Source: Nocardioides_C sp963700955 (GTDB taxonomy: Bacteria; Actinomycetota; Actinomycetes; Propionibacteriales; Nocardioidaceae). From it: a stretch of DNA of 64,000 nucleotides. Of the stretch, positions 14,430 through 22,573 are shown piece by piece. Each line of letters starts with the position of its first letter. Positions within the stretch are counted from its first letter, which is position 1. The notes beneath the pieces are model-generated. The model worked only from the letters and a program-made list of their open reading frames with translations. It was not told the DNA's origin and made no database searches. Made by a program: the position numbers and the translations under genes. The stretch spans positions 310,001 to 374,000 of the forward strand of contig CAVOZH010000012.1 in assembly GCA_963700955.1 (NCBI GenBank). The letters are read 5' to 3'.

Positions 14430-15038
14430 GTGGACACAGAGGCGAGGCAGTACGTCGACCAGACGTACACAGACCAGGACTGGTACGGCAAGGACATGTC
14501 CGGTCAGACCTATCGAGGCTGCACCTTCCTCGACGTGGACATGACCGAGACGGTCAGCCAGGGGGCGACCTTCGAGTCGTGCACCTTCGTGAACTGCAGG
14601 CTCAACGCATCCACGCACACGAGCTCCGCGTTCATCGGATGCGACTTCCAGGGAACCTCCTTCTTCAGCGCGACGCTCGGGGGCTGCAAGGTGCTCGGCA
14701 GCAGCTTCGTCAACTGCACGCTGCGACCGCTGACGGTGGTCGGCGGTCTGTGGCGCGGCGTGGCCTTGCGTGGCGCCCGGCTCTCGAGGCTCGGGTTGGA
14801 CGGCGTCGCACTCCAGGATGCGGATCTGTCCGATGCGAACCTGACTGACGCCTCCCTTCGCGGGTGCGACCTGTCGAACGCGACCGTGCGCAATGCCACC
14901 TTGCACGGCACGGATCTGCGCGGGGCGACCCTCGTCGGGGTGGACCTCCACCTGGCACGGCTTCGCGACACGCAGCTCGACCTCGCAGGCGCGGTTGCCC
15001 TGGCGGAGGCCCACGGCGCGGTCGTGCACGGCCTCTGA
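14430..15038 (+). CDS. Pentapeptide repeat protein (MfpA/Qnr-like fold)
   Basis: About 202 residues from the GTG at 14430. Almost the whole length is A(D/N)LxX-type pentapeptides, for example CTFLD, CTFVN, ADLSD, ANLTD, ASLRG, CDLSN, ATVRN, TDLRG, which form a right-handed square beta-helix. MfpA and Qnr proteins of this class mimic DNA and protect gyrase; others have no known role. The early repeats are Cys-rich at the first position. No transporter or antibiotic gene is adjacent, so a gyrase-binding role is only a possibility. The longer open frame to 14298 overlaps the hydrolase start and was not used. Confidence 0.85.
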   Translation: MDTEARQYVDQTYTDQDWYGKDMSGQTYRGCTFLDVDMTETVSQGATFESCTFVNCRLNASTHTSSAFIGCDFQGTSFFSATLGGCKVLGSSFVNCTLRPLTVVGGLWRGVALRGARLSRLGLDGVALQDADLSDANLTDASLRGCDLSNATVRNATLHGTDLRGATLVGVDLHLARLRDTQLDLAGAVALAEAHGAVVHGL

Positions 15039-15253
15039 GGCCGGCGGGCCGAGACCGAGCATGCCCGCCGTATCGAGTCGGCCACGCCCTCCCTGGAGAC
15101 CACCGGCCACCGGCCGAAGTGGCAAGAACACGTGTCGCCTCGCTGGATCCTGATCGACATGGTCGGCGAACAGCACCGGACTCCCAACGGGAGCAGGCGT
15201 TCGCAGGCTGAACACGGCCACTGCGGGCACAAGGGTCTCGCTACCGTGACGGT

Positions 15254-16057
15254 GTGAGACACGGGAGAGACCCGGGATACGAGTGGGACCACCATCTGCT
15301 GCTGCTCTACCGCGACGAGCGTCATCGCGAAGCCAGCGTCGCCTCGTGGGTCCAGCGAGGTCTCGACTTGGGCGAGAAGGTGTTCTACACGAGCCTGTCC
15401 GACGACACGTCGCTGCTGAGCTCCCTCTCGCGACTCGGCGTGGACGTCGAGAGGGCGACCGAGGAGGAGCGCCTCAGCGTCTTGCCACTCGAGGAGTTCT
15501 ACCCTGACACCGGCCACGCCGAGCTCGTCGGACAGGCGCTCGACGAGGGCTTCCCCGGGGTCAGACTCTCGTCGGCGGCAGGCGCGGCGCGCTCCTACCT
15601 GAGCGAGGACCGTCATCATGCGTTCGAGCAGGCGATGAACGGTCTCTGCGCGAGCATGCCCGTCTCGGCGATGTGCCAGTACGACGCGCGCCGTACTGTC
15701 GGTCCGCGCCTCAGCTCGGCCGTGGACAGCCACCCCGGGGCTGCCCGCGACGACAACATGCGGCTGTACCGAAGCGCCGGCCAGCTCTATCTCACCGGCG
15801 AGATCGACGTGGGCTCCGCCCGGTTGCTCGACCTGGCGCTGCGGCGGGCATGCGGCCTCGAGCAGTCGCCGGCCGTGTCGATCGACCTGTCGGGACTGAC
15901 CTTTGTCGATGTGGAGGGTTGCCGGGCGCTCCTGTTGGGTACCAACGCGTTTCGCAGCGCGGGAGGAACGCTGTTCCTCGAGGACGCCCAACCGCACGTG
16001 CGGCGGACGATGACCCTTCTAGGCGTGGAAAGGCAGGACCGTGTCTTCCTGGTGTAG
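15254..16057 (+). CDS. MEDS sensory domain - STAS anti-anti-sigma protein
   Basis: 267 residues, GTG start. The N-terminal ~150 residues (HLLLLYRDERHREASVASW, then GEKVFYTSL) match the MEDS/DcmR sensory domain, a RecA-like fold thought to sense small molecules. Residues ~165-262 form a STAS domain: LYLTGEIDVGSARLL, then AVSIDLSGLTFVDVEGCRAL with the Ser/Asp region typical of anti-sigma antagonists. It lies eight bases upstream of a MEDS-HATPase gene, so the two form a partner-switch module that probably controls a sigma factor encoded elsewhere. Confidence 0.88.
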   Translation: MRHGRDPGYEWDHHLLLLYRDERHREASVASWVQRGLDLGEKVFYTSLSDDTSLLSSLSRLGVDVERATEEERLSVLPLEEFYPDTGHAELVGQALDEGFPGVRLSSAAGAARSYLSEDRHHAFEQAMNGLCASMPVSAMCQYDARRTVGPRLSSAVDSHPGAARDDNMRLYRSAGQLYLTGEIDVGSARLLDLALRRACGLEQSPAVSIDLSGLTFVDVEGCRALLLGTNAFRSAGGTLFLEDAQPHVRRTMTLLGVERQDRVFLV

Positions 16058-16065
16058 GCCCACCG

Positions 16066-17010
16066 ATGGCGGCTGACGAGGCGCACCGGTACGTGCACGA
16101 GGCGCTGTTCTACAGCTCGGCACAGGGTCTCGTGGATGCCGCTGCGCCGTTCCTGCGCGACGGCTTCGCTGTCGGCGATGACGTCGTACTCATCTGCACC
16201 GACGACAACAACCGCGCGGTGGCAGAGGCGCTCGGCGACGACGACCGGATCATCTACCTCCCGAGGCCGGAGGTGTACCAGGAGGCACTCACCGCGGTGA
16301 TGTACTACCGCGACTTCGTGCGCGGTCGGCTCCGGAGCGGCAGCAGGCAGGTGCGTCTGGTCGGTCAGGCAGACTTCGGCACGGACAGCCGGTCCTGGGA
16401 CGAGTGGCGCCGTTTCGAGGCCCTGTGCAACCACGCCTTGTCGCCGTTCCCGCTGTGGAGCCTGTGCGCCTACGACACCGAGGCCCTGCCGGACACGGTG
16501 ATCGCCACCGGAGAGCTCGGCCATCCCTACATCCGGCGTGGCGGGACGCGCGGATCGAACCCGGCGTACGTCGACCCGGCCGAACTGCTGGGCCTCCCGG
16601 GGCACGACCTGGATCCCGTGCCGGACATCGAGCCCGCCATCACGATCTCGGACGCCTACGACCTACGGGGCCTCCACCACCGCCTTCGCGAACTGCTCCA
16701 GTCCGAGCGGGTCAAGAGCGAGAAGGTGGACGACCTCGTGCTCTCGGTCAACGAGGTCGTGACCAACGGCATCCGCCACGGCCTGCCGCCTGTCACGGTG
16801 CGGGTGTGGCTTTCCGTGAGCCGCATCGTCTGCACGGTCAGCGACCGTGGCCCCGGCTTCGACGACCCGTTCCTCGGCTACCTGCCCGGCGGTGAGGACA
16901 CGCTGCCGGAGGGGCAGTTCGGGCTCTGGCTCGCGCGCCGGCTGTGCGACGACCTGGTGACCTCGCGAACGCCCGAGGGGTTCACCGTCCGGCTGGTCAT
17001 GAACCGCTGA
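16066..17010 (+). CDS. MEDS sensory domain - HATPase anti-sigma kinase-like protein
   Basis: 314 residues from ATG 16066. The N-terminal MEDS domain (HEALFYSSAQGLVDAAAPFL, GDDVVLICTDDNN) runs to about 190. The C-terminal RsbW/SpoIIAB-type ATPase domain has N-box NEVVTNGIRHG and G1 DRGPGFDDP, ending GLWLARRLCDDLV. Such proteins bind a sigma factor or phosphorylate a STAS partner; the adjacent MEDS-STAS protein is the obvious partner. The matching sensory domains suggest both halves of the switch respond to the same kind of signal. Confidence 0.9.
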   Translation: MAADEAHRYVHEALFYSSAQGLVDAAAPFLRDGFAVGDDVVLICTDDNNRAVAEALGDDDRIIYLPRPEVYQEALTAVMYYRDFVRGRLRSGSRQVRLVGQADFGTDSRSWDEWRRFEALCNHALSPFPLWSLCAYDTEALPDTVIATGELGHPYIRRGGTRGSNPAYVDPAELLGLPGHDLDPVPDIEPAITISDAYDLRGLHHRLRELLQSERVKSEKVDDLVLSVNEVVTNGIRHGLPPVTVRVWLSVSRIVCTVSDRGPGFDDPFLGYLPGGEDTLPEGQFGLWLARRLCDDLVTSRTPEGFTVRLVMNR

Positions 17011-17020
17011 GAACCACCGC

Positions 17021-17152
17021 TCAGGCGCTGCGGTAGTACCCCGGGAAGGAGTCCGCCGGGTCGTGGTCGTCGGTCATGTTCGCGATCGCACAAACCTTGG
17101 TGTCAATCGGGCGGCACAGCTGCTCCACCATCCAGCCGAGCATCTCGCGCAT
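17021..17152 (-). CDS. 43-residue micro-protein
   Basis: Reads MREMLGWMVEQLCRP and ends ADSFPGYYRSA. AGGAGG sits seven bases before the ATG at 17152, a better start than the upstream in-frame ones. It has two Cys (CRP and CAIANM), an amphipathic N-terminal helix and an acidic TDDHDPAD stretch. No family recognised. It lies between convergent genes and has its own upstream region (17153-17238). Coding status rests on the ribosome binding site and composition. Confidence 0.5.
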   Translation of the reverse strand: MREMLGWMVEQLCRPIDTKVCAIANMTDDHDPADSFPGYYRSA

Positions 17153-17238
17153 CTCCGGGCCTCCTCGTTGGGGTTGTCCGGACCAGATGCCCCCTGTGGG
17201 CCCTACCAAAACCGACAAAACGTTCCGGTCCAGACCGG

Positions 17239-18738
17239 TTACCGCACTCTCCGCGTCAGCTTGGGGAGCTGGGACGTCCGGCCGTGGAGCACCGTGATCA
17301 GCTGCGCGAAGGCGGCGTCGTGCTTCGCGGTGCGCCCGAACGAGGTGAGCAGCATCGGTGCCTTCATCCGCTGGCGAGCAACGGCCTTGGCGTAGGTGAA
17401 CTCCTTCAGCCCGTCGGCCCCGTGGATCCGCCCGAAGCCGGAGTCACCGACGCCTCCGAACGGCAGCGCAGGGATGCCGGCGAAGGAGATCACCGAGTTG
17501 ATCGCGGTCATGCCGGACCGGATCCGCCTCGCCAGCTCGGGCCCCCGTGACTTGGAGAACACCGTGGATCCGAGCCCGAAGTTCGTGCCGTTCGCGAGCT
17601 CCACCGCCTCGTCCATGTCACGCACTCTGTTAACGGTCATCGTGGGCCCGAAGGTCTCCTCGGTGATCGCACACGAGTCCTGGGACACGTCGGTGAGGAT
17701 CACCGGCTGGATGAAGCGGTCGCCGACCGAGTCGGCCCCTCCGAGCAACGCTCGCGCGCCCCTGGCCAGGGCGTCATCGACGTGCCGGCGGACCACCTCG
17801 ACCTGCGCGGGCATGCTCATCGGCCCGTAGTGAGCGCCGGTGTGCACCCCGGCGTGGATGTCCCTCGCCTGCTTGGTGATCTCGTCGAGGAACTCGTCGT
17901 ACACCCGCTCGTGGACGTAGACCCGCTCCACCCCTGCGCAGGTCTGCCCGGCGTTGGAGAAGGCGCCCCAGACCGCGGCGTCGGCCGCCGCAGCGAGGTC
18001 GGCGTCCTCGTCGACGAGCAGTGCGTCCTTGCCGCCGGCCTCGATCAGCACGGGGGTGAGATTCTCGGCGCAGGTGGCCATCACCTTCTTGCCCGTCGCG
18101 GTCGAGCCGGTGAACGCGAGCTTGTCGATGTCGGCCCGGCACAGCGCGGTGCCGGTCTCGCCGTACCCGATCACGACCTGCAGCAACGGGTGCTGCGGGA
18201 CCACCTCCGCGAGGCTCTCGGCGAGCCACACACCCACGCCGGGGGTGTACTCGCTGGGCTTGAACACGACGGCGTTGCCCGCCGCCAGTGCGTAGACGAT
18301 CGAGCCCATCGGCGTGAACACCGGGTAGTTCCAGGGGCCGATCACGCCGATCACGCCGAGCGGCCGGTACTCGACGGACGCCGCGTGGTTCGCCATGAGC
18401 AGGCCGGCGGACACCTTGTGCGCCCCGAGGATCTTCTCGGCGTGGCTCGCCGCCCAGCCGAGGTGGTCGATGGCCAGGCCGATCTCGAGCTGGGCGTCGG
18501 CGTGCGGCTTGCCGGTCTCCTGGTGCACGACGTCGGCGAGCTGTGCCATCCGCCGCGCGAGCACGCCCTTCCACTGGTTGAGGATTCGCTTGCGCTCATC
18601 GAACGTCAGCTCCGACCACCACGCCGACGCCGTGCGAGCGCGGGCGACCGCGGCCTCCACGTCCTGGGGCTCGTCGACGACGTGTACGCCGACCAGGTCA
18701 CCGGTTGCGGGGTTGAGCGACTCCAGCTTCTGGCTCAT
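17239..18738 (-). CDS. Aldehyde dehydrogenase (succinate-semialdehyde type)
   Basis: NAD(P)-dependent aldehyde oxidation in the cytoplasm. About 499 residues. The cofactor motif GPWNYP (~144), FTGSTATGK (~210), general-base Glu in EAGGKD (~233) and catalytic Cys in GQTCAG (~267) are all present. The first Gly of the usual ELGGKD is kept but Leu is Ala. The ATG shares one base with the stop of the upstream GMC oxidoreductase (TGATG), so the two are translationally coupled: an alcohol-to-acid pair in which the GMC enzyme makes the aldehyde and this one oxidises it. Confidence 0.93.
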   Translation of the reverse strand: MSQKLESLNPATGDLVGVHVVDEPQDVEAAVARARTASAWWSELTFDERKRILNQWKGVLARRMAQLADVVHQETGKPHADAQLEIGLAIDHLGWAASHAEKILGAHKVSAGLLMANHAASVEYRPLGVIGVIGPWNYPVFTPMGSIVYALAAGNAVVFKPSEYTPGVGVWLAESLAEVVPQHPLLQVVIGYGETGTALCRADIDKLAFTGSTATGKKVMATCAENLTPVLIEAGGKDALLVDEDADLAAAADAAVWGAFSNAGQTCAGVERVYVHERVYDEFLDEITKQARDIHAGVHTGAHYGPMSMPAQVEVVRRHVDDALARGARALLGGADSVGDRFIQPVILTDVSQDSCAITEETFGPTMTVNRVRDMDEAVELANGTNFGLGSTVFSKSRGPELARRIRSGMTAINSVISFAGIPALPFGGVGDSGFGRIHGADGLKEFTYAKAVARQRMKAPMLLTSFGRTAKHDAAFAQLITVLHGRTSQLPKLTRRVR

Positions 18739-20336
18739 CACTGTGCTCCTCCTGCGTCGTTGCGGCCCCGCAGCAGGTCCGCTGCCTTCTCGCCGATCAT
18801 GATCGTGGGTGCGTTGGTGTTCCCTCGAGGTACGACGGGCATCACGGATGCGTCCGCGACACGCAGCCCCTCCACGCCGTACACCCGCAGCTGCGGGTCG
18901 ACCACGGCCTGCTCCCCCTGGCCCATCGCGCAGGTGCCCACCGGGTGGTAGAGCGTCTGGGTGTTCAGCCGCAGGTGCTCGGCGATCTCGCTCTCCGTAG
19001 GTGAGCCGGAGCGCGGCAGGAACGGCCCGGCGATGAGGCGGGCCAGCCGGCCGGTGAGCACGGTCTCGAGCAACCGCTGCACGCCATGGACCATGGCGTC
19101 CAGGTCGCGTGGGTCCTCGTAGTAGGCCGGGTCGATGGCGGGGTGCCAGCGCGGGTCGGTCGAGCGCAGCTTGATCTGACCGCGGCTCGCGACGTCGACC
19201 AGGGTCGGCCCGACGGTCACCTTGCGCGTCGTGGGCTCGTGCATGCCGTTGTCCCAGAAACCCGACGGCGCCATGTGGATCTGGATGTCAGGGGCCGCGA
19301 GCCCGTCCCGGCTGTGGAAGAACCCGCCGGCCTCGCCGATGTTGGAAACCAGAGGGCCCTTGCCCAACGTCTTGGCCCTGGCGAAGTTCAGCAGGTTGTT
19401 GAAGTCGGCCAGGTCGCTGCTGTCCCGGGTGTGCCACACCAGCGGTGCGGCCGGGTGGTCGTGGAGGTTCTCCCCCACACCGGGCAGGTCCACGACGACG
19501 TCGACGCCGACCTCGCGCAGGTGGGCGGCGGGACCGATCCCCGACAGCATGAGCAGCTGGGGCGAGTTGATCGCGCCGCCGGAGAGGATCACCTCGGCGT
19601 CGGCGTACGCGACGTGCTGCTCCGGGCCGTGCTGGTAGGCGACACCGACCGCGCGGCCGTTCTCCACGACGACCCGGGTGACGAGCGCGCCGGTGCGCAC
19701 GGTGAGGTTGGGACGCTCCATGGCGGGTCCCAGGTAGCCCTTCGCCACCGACCAGCGGCGCCCCTTGTGACAGGTCACCTGGTAGAGCCCGACACCCTCC
19801 TGCTCAGCGCCGTTGAAGTCGTCGTTGGGCTTCATCCCGCTCGAGGCGGCGGAGTCGAGCCACGCGTAGGTGAGCGGGTGCGTGTAGCGACGGTCCTCGA
19901 CGTGCTGCGGTCCGTCCTGCCCGTGGTACGGCGCGCCGTGGGTGGTGTTGCGCTCTGACCGGATGAAGTACGGCAGTACCTCGTCGTAACCCCAGCCGTC
20001 GGCGCCGAAGTCGTCACGCCACGTGTCGTAGTCGAGGCGGTTGCCGCGGATGTAGATCATCGCGTTCATCGACGAGCAGCCGCCGAGGGCCCGCATCCGC
20101 GGCCAGTAGGCCCGTCGCGAGTCCAGCTGCTTCTGCTCGACGGTGTTGTAGTGCCAGTCCCACTTGGTCTTGAACAGCGACGAGAACGCCGCGGGGATCT
20201 CGATCTCGTCCGCGTCGGCCTCGCCACCGGCCTCCAGCAACAGCACCGAGATGTTCGGGTCCTCGGTGAGCCGCGCGGCGACGACCCCACCCGCGCTGCC
20301 TGCTCCGACGATGACGTAGTCGTGGGTGTCGTGCAC
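18738..20336 (-). CDS. GMC family FAD-dependent alcohol (choline-type) dehydrogenase
   Basis: 532 residues. Dinucleotide-binding GAGSAGGVVAARL (~11-23), the GMC signature GGCSSMNAMIYIRGN (~85) and the C-terminal HPVGTCAMG with the active-site His (~467) are present. It closely resembles choline dehydrogenase BetA and its broader alcohol-dehydrogenase relatives. GTG start at 20336 with AGGAGG eight bases upstream. It is coupled to the aldehyde dehydrogenase downstream, which fits choline-to-betaine oxidation, but other alcohols are equally possible. Divergent from a zinc ADH across a region with an inverted repeat. Confidence 0.92.
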   Translation of the reverse strand: MHDTHDYVIVGAGSAGGVVAARLTEDPNISVLLLEAGGEADADEIEIPAAFSSLFKTKWDWHYNTVEQKQLDSRRAYWPRMRALGGCSSMNAMIYIRGNRLDYDTWRDDFGADGWGYDEVLPYFIRSERNTTHGAPYHGQDGPQHVEDRRYTHPLTYAWLDSAASSGMKPNDDFNGAEQEGVGLYQVTCHKGRRWSVAKGYLGPAMERPNLTVRTGALVTRVVVENGRAVGVAYQHGPEQHVAYADAEVILSGGAINSPQLLMLSGIGPAAHLREVGVDVVVDLPGVGENLHDHPAAPLVWHTRDSSDLADFNNLLNFARAKTLGKGPLVSNIGEAGGFFHSRDGLAAPDIQIHMAPSGFWDNGMHEPTTRKVTVGPTLVDVASRGQIKLRSTDPRWHPAIDPAYYEDPRDLDAMVHGVQRLLETVLTGRLARLIAGPFLPRSGSPTESEIAEHLRLNTQTLYHPVGTCAMGQGEQAVVDPQLRVYGVEGLRVADASVMPVVPRGNTNAPTIMIGEKAADLLRGRNDAGGAQ

Positions 20337-20413
20337 ACGTGCCTCCTGGGGTCAGAGCAGCAGCGGGAGCGATGGGCCGGTGTTGCGCCGGCTGAGCCAG
20401 AACCTATGTCGCG

Positions 20414-20439
20414 GATCGTGTGACGACAAGCACACGATC
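20414..20439. promoter_or_regulatory. Inverted repeat in divergent promoter region
   Basis: Perfect 9-bp arms GATCGTGTG (20414-20422) / CACACGATC (20431-20439) around 8 bases. It lies midway between the divergent GMC oxidoreductase and zinc ADH genes, so a dimeric regulator could control both. No regulator gene is adjacent. Confidence 0.45.
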
Positions 20440-20503
20440 GCGACGCCGGGCGTCGGCACGGCGAGTACTTCCGTTCGACCGTGCAGACTTGGGAGCCATG
20501 GTG

Positions 20504-21562
20504 ATGCGAGCGGTCGTCTTCGACGCGTACGGCGCCACGCCGGAGCTGCGGATGGTGGCAGAGCCGGACTGTCCTGATGACGGTGTCCTGATCCGGGTCC
20601 GTGCCACAGGTGTGTGCCGCTCGGACTGGCACGCGTGGAAGGGGCACGATCCCGTCGCGCTCCCCCATGTGCCGGGCCACGAGTTCGCGGGTGTCGTCGA
20701 CACCGTGGGTCCTGACGCGACGAGATGGACTCCTGGCGAGCGGGTCACCTCCCCGTTCGTGTGCGGCTGCGGCAGCTGTGAGTACTGCCTCGCCGGCGAG
20801 GCCCAGGTCTGCCCGAACCAGACCCAGCCCGGCTTCACCGGCCCCGGGTCGTTCGCCGAGCTGGTCGCGATCCACGCCGCCGACACCAACCTGGTTCGGC
20901 TGCCCGACGAGGTCGACTTCGTCACCGCGGCCTCGCTCGGATGCCGCTTCGCCACGGCGTTCCGCGCGCTGACGGCGCACGGACGAGTGACGCGTGGGGA
21001 CTGGCTCGCCGTACACGGCTGCGGCGGCGTGGGACTCTCCGCGGTCATGGTGGGAGCCGCTCTAGGGGCACATGTGGTCGCGGTCGACGTGAACCCGGCA
21101 GCTCTCGAGCGCGCCATCGACCTTGGAGCCGACGCCGTCGTCGATGCGCGGGAGGTCGATGACGTCACCGAGCAGGTGCGCGCGATCACCGGTGGCGGGG
21201 CGAATGTCTCGATCGATGCGCTCGGGTCCCCTGCGACGGCTGCTGCGTCGGTGTGCTGCCTTCGGCCGCGAGGGCGCCATGTCCAGGTGGGCCTGCTTCT
21301 CGGGCCGGACTCGACTCCCCGGCTGCCGATGGACCAGGTGGTCGCCAAGGAGCTGGCGATCTACGGCTCACACGGGATGGCCGCGGCGGACTATCCGGCG
21401 ATGCTCGACCTCCTCGCCGACGGCACGCTTCGCCCCGACAGGCTCGTCGGTGAGGTGATCGGCCTCGACCGCGCCGGTGCCGCGCTGGCCGCGATGGAAG
21501 GCCCGTCGGTGAGGGCCGGGATGACGGTCATCGAGATTCCCCAGGGCTCGGTCTTCGAGTGA
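20504..21562 (+). CDS. Zinc-dependent alcohol dehydrogenase
   Basis: Medium-chain dehydrogenase of about 352 residues. The catalytic-zinc motif is GHEFAGVVDTVG with Cys in TGVCRSDWHAW. The structural-zinc cluster CGCGSCEYCLAGEAQVC is complete, and GCGGVGLSAVMVGAALG is the NAD(P) site. GGGAG sits eight bases before the ATG at 20504, so it is preferred over the ATG at 20498. Divergent from the GMC/ALDH operon; it may act in the same alcohol/aldehyde pathway. Confidence 0.92.
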   Translation: MRAVVFDAYGATPELRMVAEPDCPDDGVLIRVRATGVCRSDWHAWKGHDPVALPHVPGHEFAGVVDTVGPDATRWTPGERVTSPFVCGCGSCEYCLAGEAQVCPNQTQPGFTGPGSFAELVAIHAADTNLVRLPDEVDFVTAASLGCRFATAFRALTAHGRVTRGDWLAVHGCGGVGLSAVMVGAALGAHVVAVDVNPAALERAIDLGADAVVDAREVDDVTEQVRAITGGGANVSIDALGSPATAAASVCCLRPRGRHVQVGLLLGPDSTPRLPMDQVVAKELAIYGSHGMAAADYPAMLDLLADGTLRPDRLVGEVIGLDRAGAALAAMEGPSVRAGMTVIEIPQGSVFE

Positions 21563-21780
21563 CGCGGAGGTCGCCGAGTACGCCGACGGCACCACGGGGT
21601 CAAGACCCACTCCCCAAGGACGTGACAGAAACCTCACGTTCGTGGCGCCCGGAGAGTCGCGTCAGGCTTTGTACCTGAGAGAGAGTGGATGCGCAGCCGA
21701 TGCCGTCGGTACGGCTCCCACAGGGCGCAGCACGACGTACATCCGACGGCAACCACGAAGAGAGAGAACGAGGTAGTTCC

Positions 21781-22416
21781 ATGGCTTCTCTGCACTTGGG
21801 CGACACCGCCCCCGACTTCACCGCCGACACGACCGAGGGCAAGATCTCCTTCCTGGACTGGAAGGGCGACAGCTGGGCGGTCCTGTTCAGCCACCCGGCT
21901 GACTTCACCCCCGTGTGCACCACCGAGCTCGGCCGCGTCGGCCAGCTCAGCGACGAGTGGGCCAAGCGCAACACCAAGGTGATCGCGCTGTCGGTGGACT
22001 CGGTCGCCGACCACAACAAGTGGAAGCCAGACATCGAGCAGGTCAAGAACACCACGGTGGGCTACCCGATCATCGCGGACCCCGAGAAGAAGGTCGCCCT
22101 GCTCTACGACATGATCCACCCCGGTGAGGGCGACTCGAGCTCGGTGCGGTCGGTGTTCATCATCGGTCCCGACGACAAGATCAAGCTGACCCTCACCTAC
22201 CCCAAGAGCGCCGGTCGCAACTTCGACGAGATCCTGCGGGTGCTCGACGCGCTCCAGCTGACCGCGTCCGGTCCTTACTCCACACCGGTCGACTGGCGTC
22301 CCGGCGAGCGGGCGATCATCGCCACCGACGTACCGACCGACGAGGCCAAGGAACGCTTCCCGGACCTCGAGGTGGTCAAGCCGTACCTGCGCTACGCCAC
22401 CCCGACCAAGGCCTGA
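21781..22416 (+). CDS. 1-Cys peroxiredoxin (Prx6-type)
   Basis: Reduces hydroperoxides in the cytoplasm. 211 residues from MASLHLGDTAPDFTAD. Peroxidatic Cys46 is in PVCTTE, preceded by LFSHPADFTP. The C-terminal part (WRPGERAIIATDV, ending YLRYATPTKA) is the extended Prx6-type dimerisation arm. No second resolving Cys is seen in the arm. A strong terminator hairpin follows, so it is monocistronic. Confidence 0.95.
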   Translation: MASLHLGDTAPDFTADTTEGKISFLDWKGDSWAVLFSHPADFTPVCTTELGRVGQLSDEWAKRNTKVIALSVDSVADHNKWKPDIEQVKNTTVGYPIIADPEKKVALLYDMIHPGEGDSSSVRSVFIIGPDDKIKLTLTYPKSAGRNFDEILRVLDALQLTASGPYSTPVDWRPGERAIIATDVPTDEAKERFPDLEVVKPYLRYATPTKA

Positions 22417-22439
22417 ACCCGGGGAACAACAGCTCGACC

Positions 22440-22472
22440 CGAGGGGCCGCGTCCGTTGGGCGGGGCCCCTCG
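22440..22472 (+). terminator. Terminator hairpin after peroxiredoxin
   Basis: Perfect 9-bp arms CGAGGGGCC (22440-22448) / GGCCCCTCG (22464-22472) with a 15-base loop, 24 bases after the stop codon. Confidence 0.7.
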
Positions 22473-22532
22473 GCGTACGCCCCCACAGACCGCAGGTCCG
22501 CGGGTTACCGACGCGTAACCGACGTCTCGCGA

Positions 22533-22568
22533 CCTCGTTGAGTGTGTGTCCGAACACACTCAACGAGG
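22533..22568 (+). promoter_or_regulatory. 15-bp perfect inverted repeat covering the ribosome binding site
   Basis: CCTCGTTGAGTGTGT (22533-22547) and its exact complement at 22554-22568 around loop GTCCGA. The right arm contains the ACGAGG Shine-Dalgarno of the gene starting at 22574. In RNA it would hide the ribosome binding site; in DNA it would be a large operator. Confidence 0.65.
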
Positions 22569-22573
22569 TGAAC

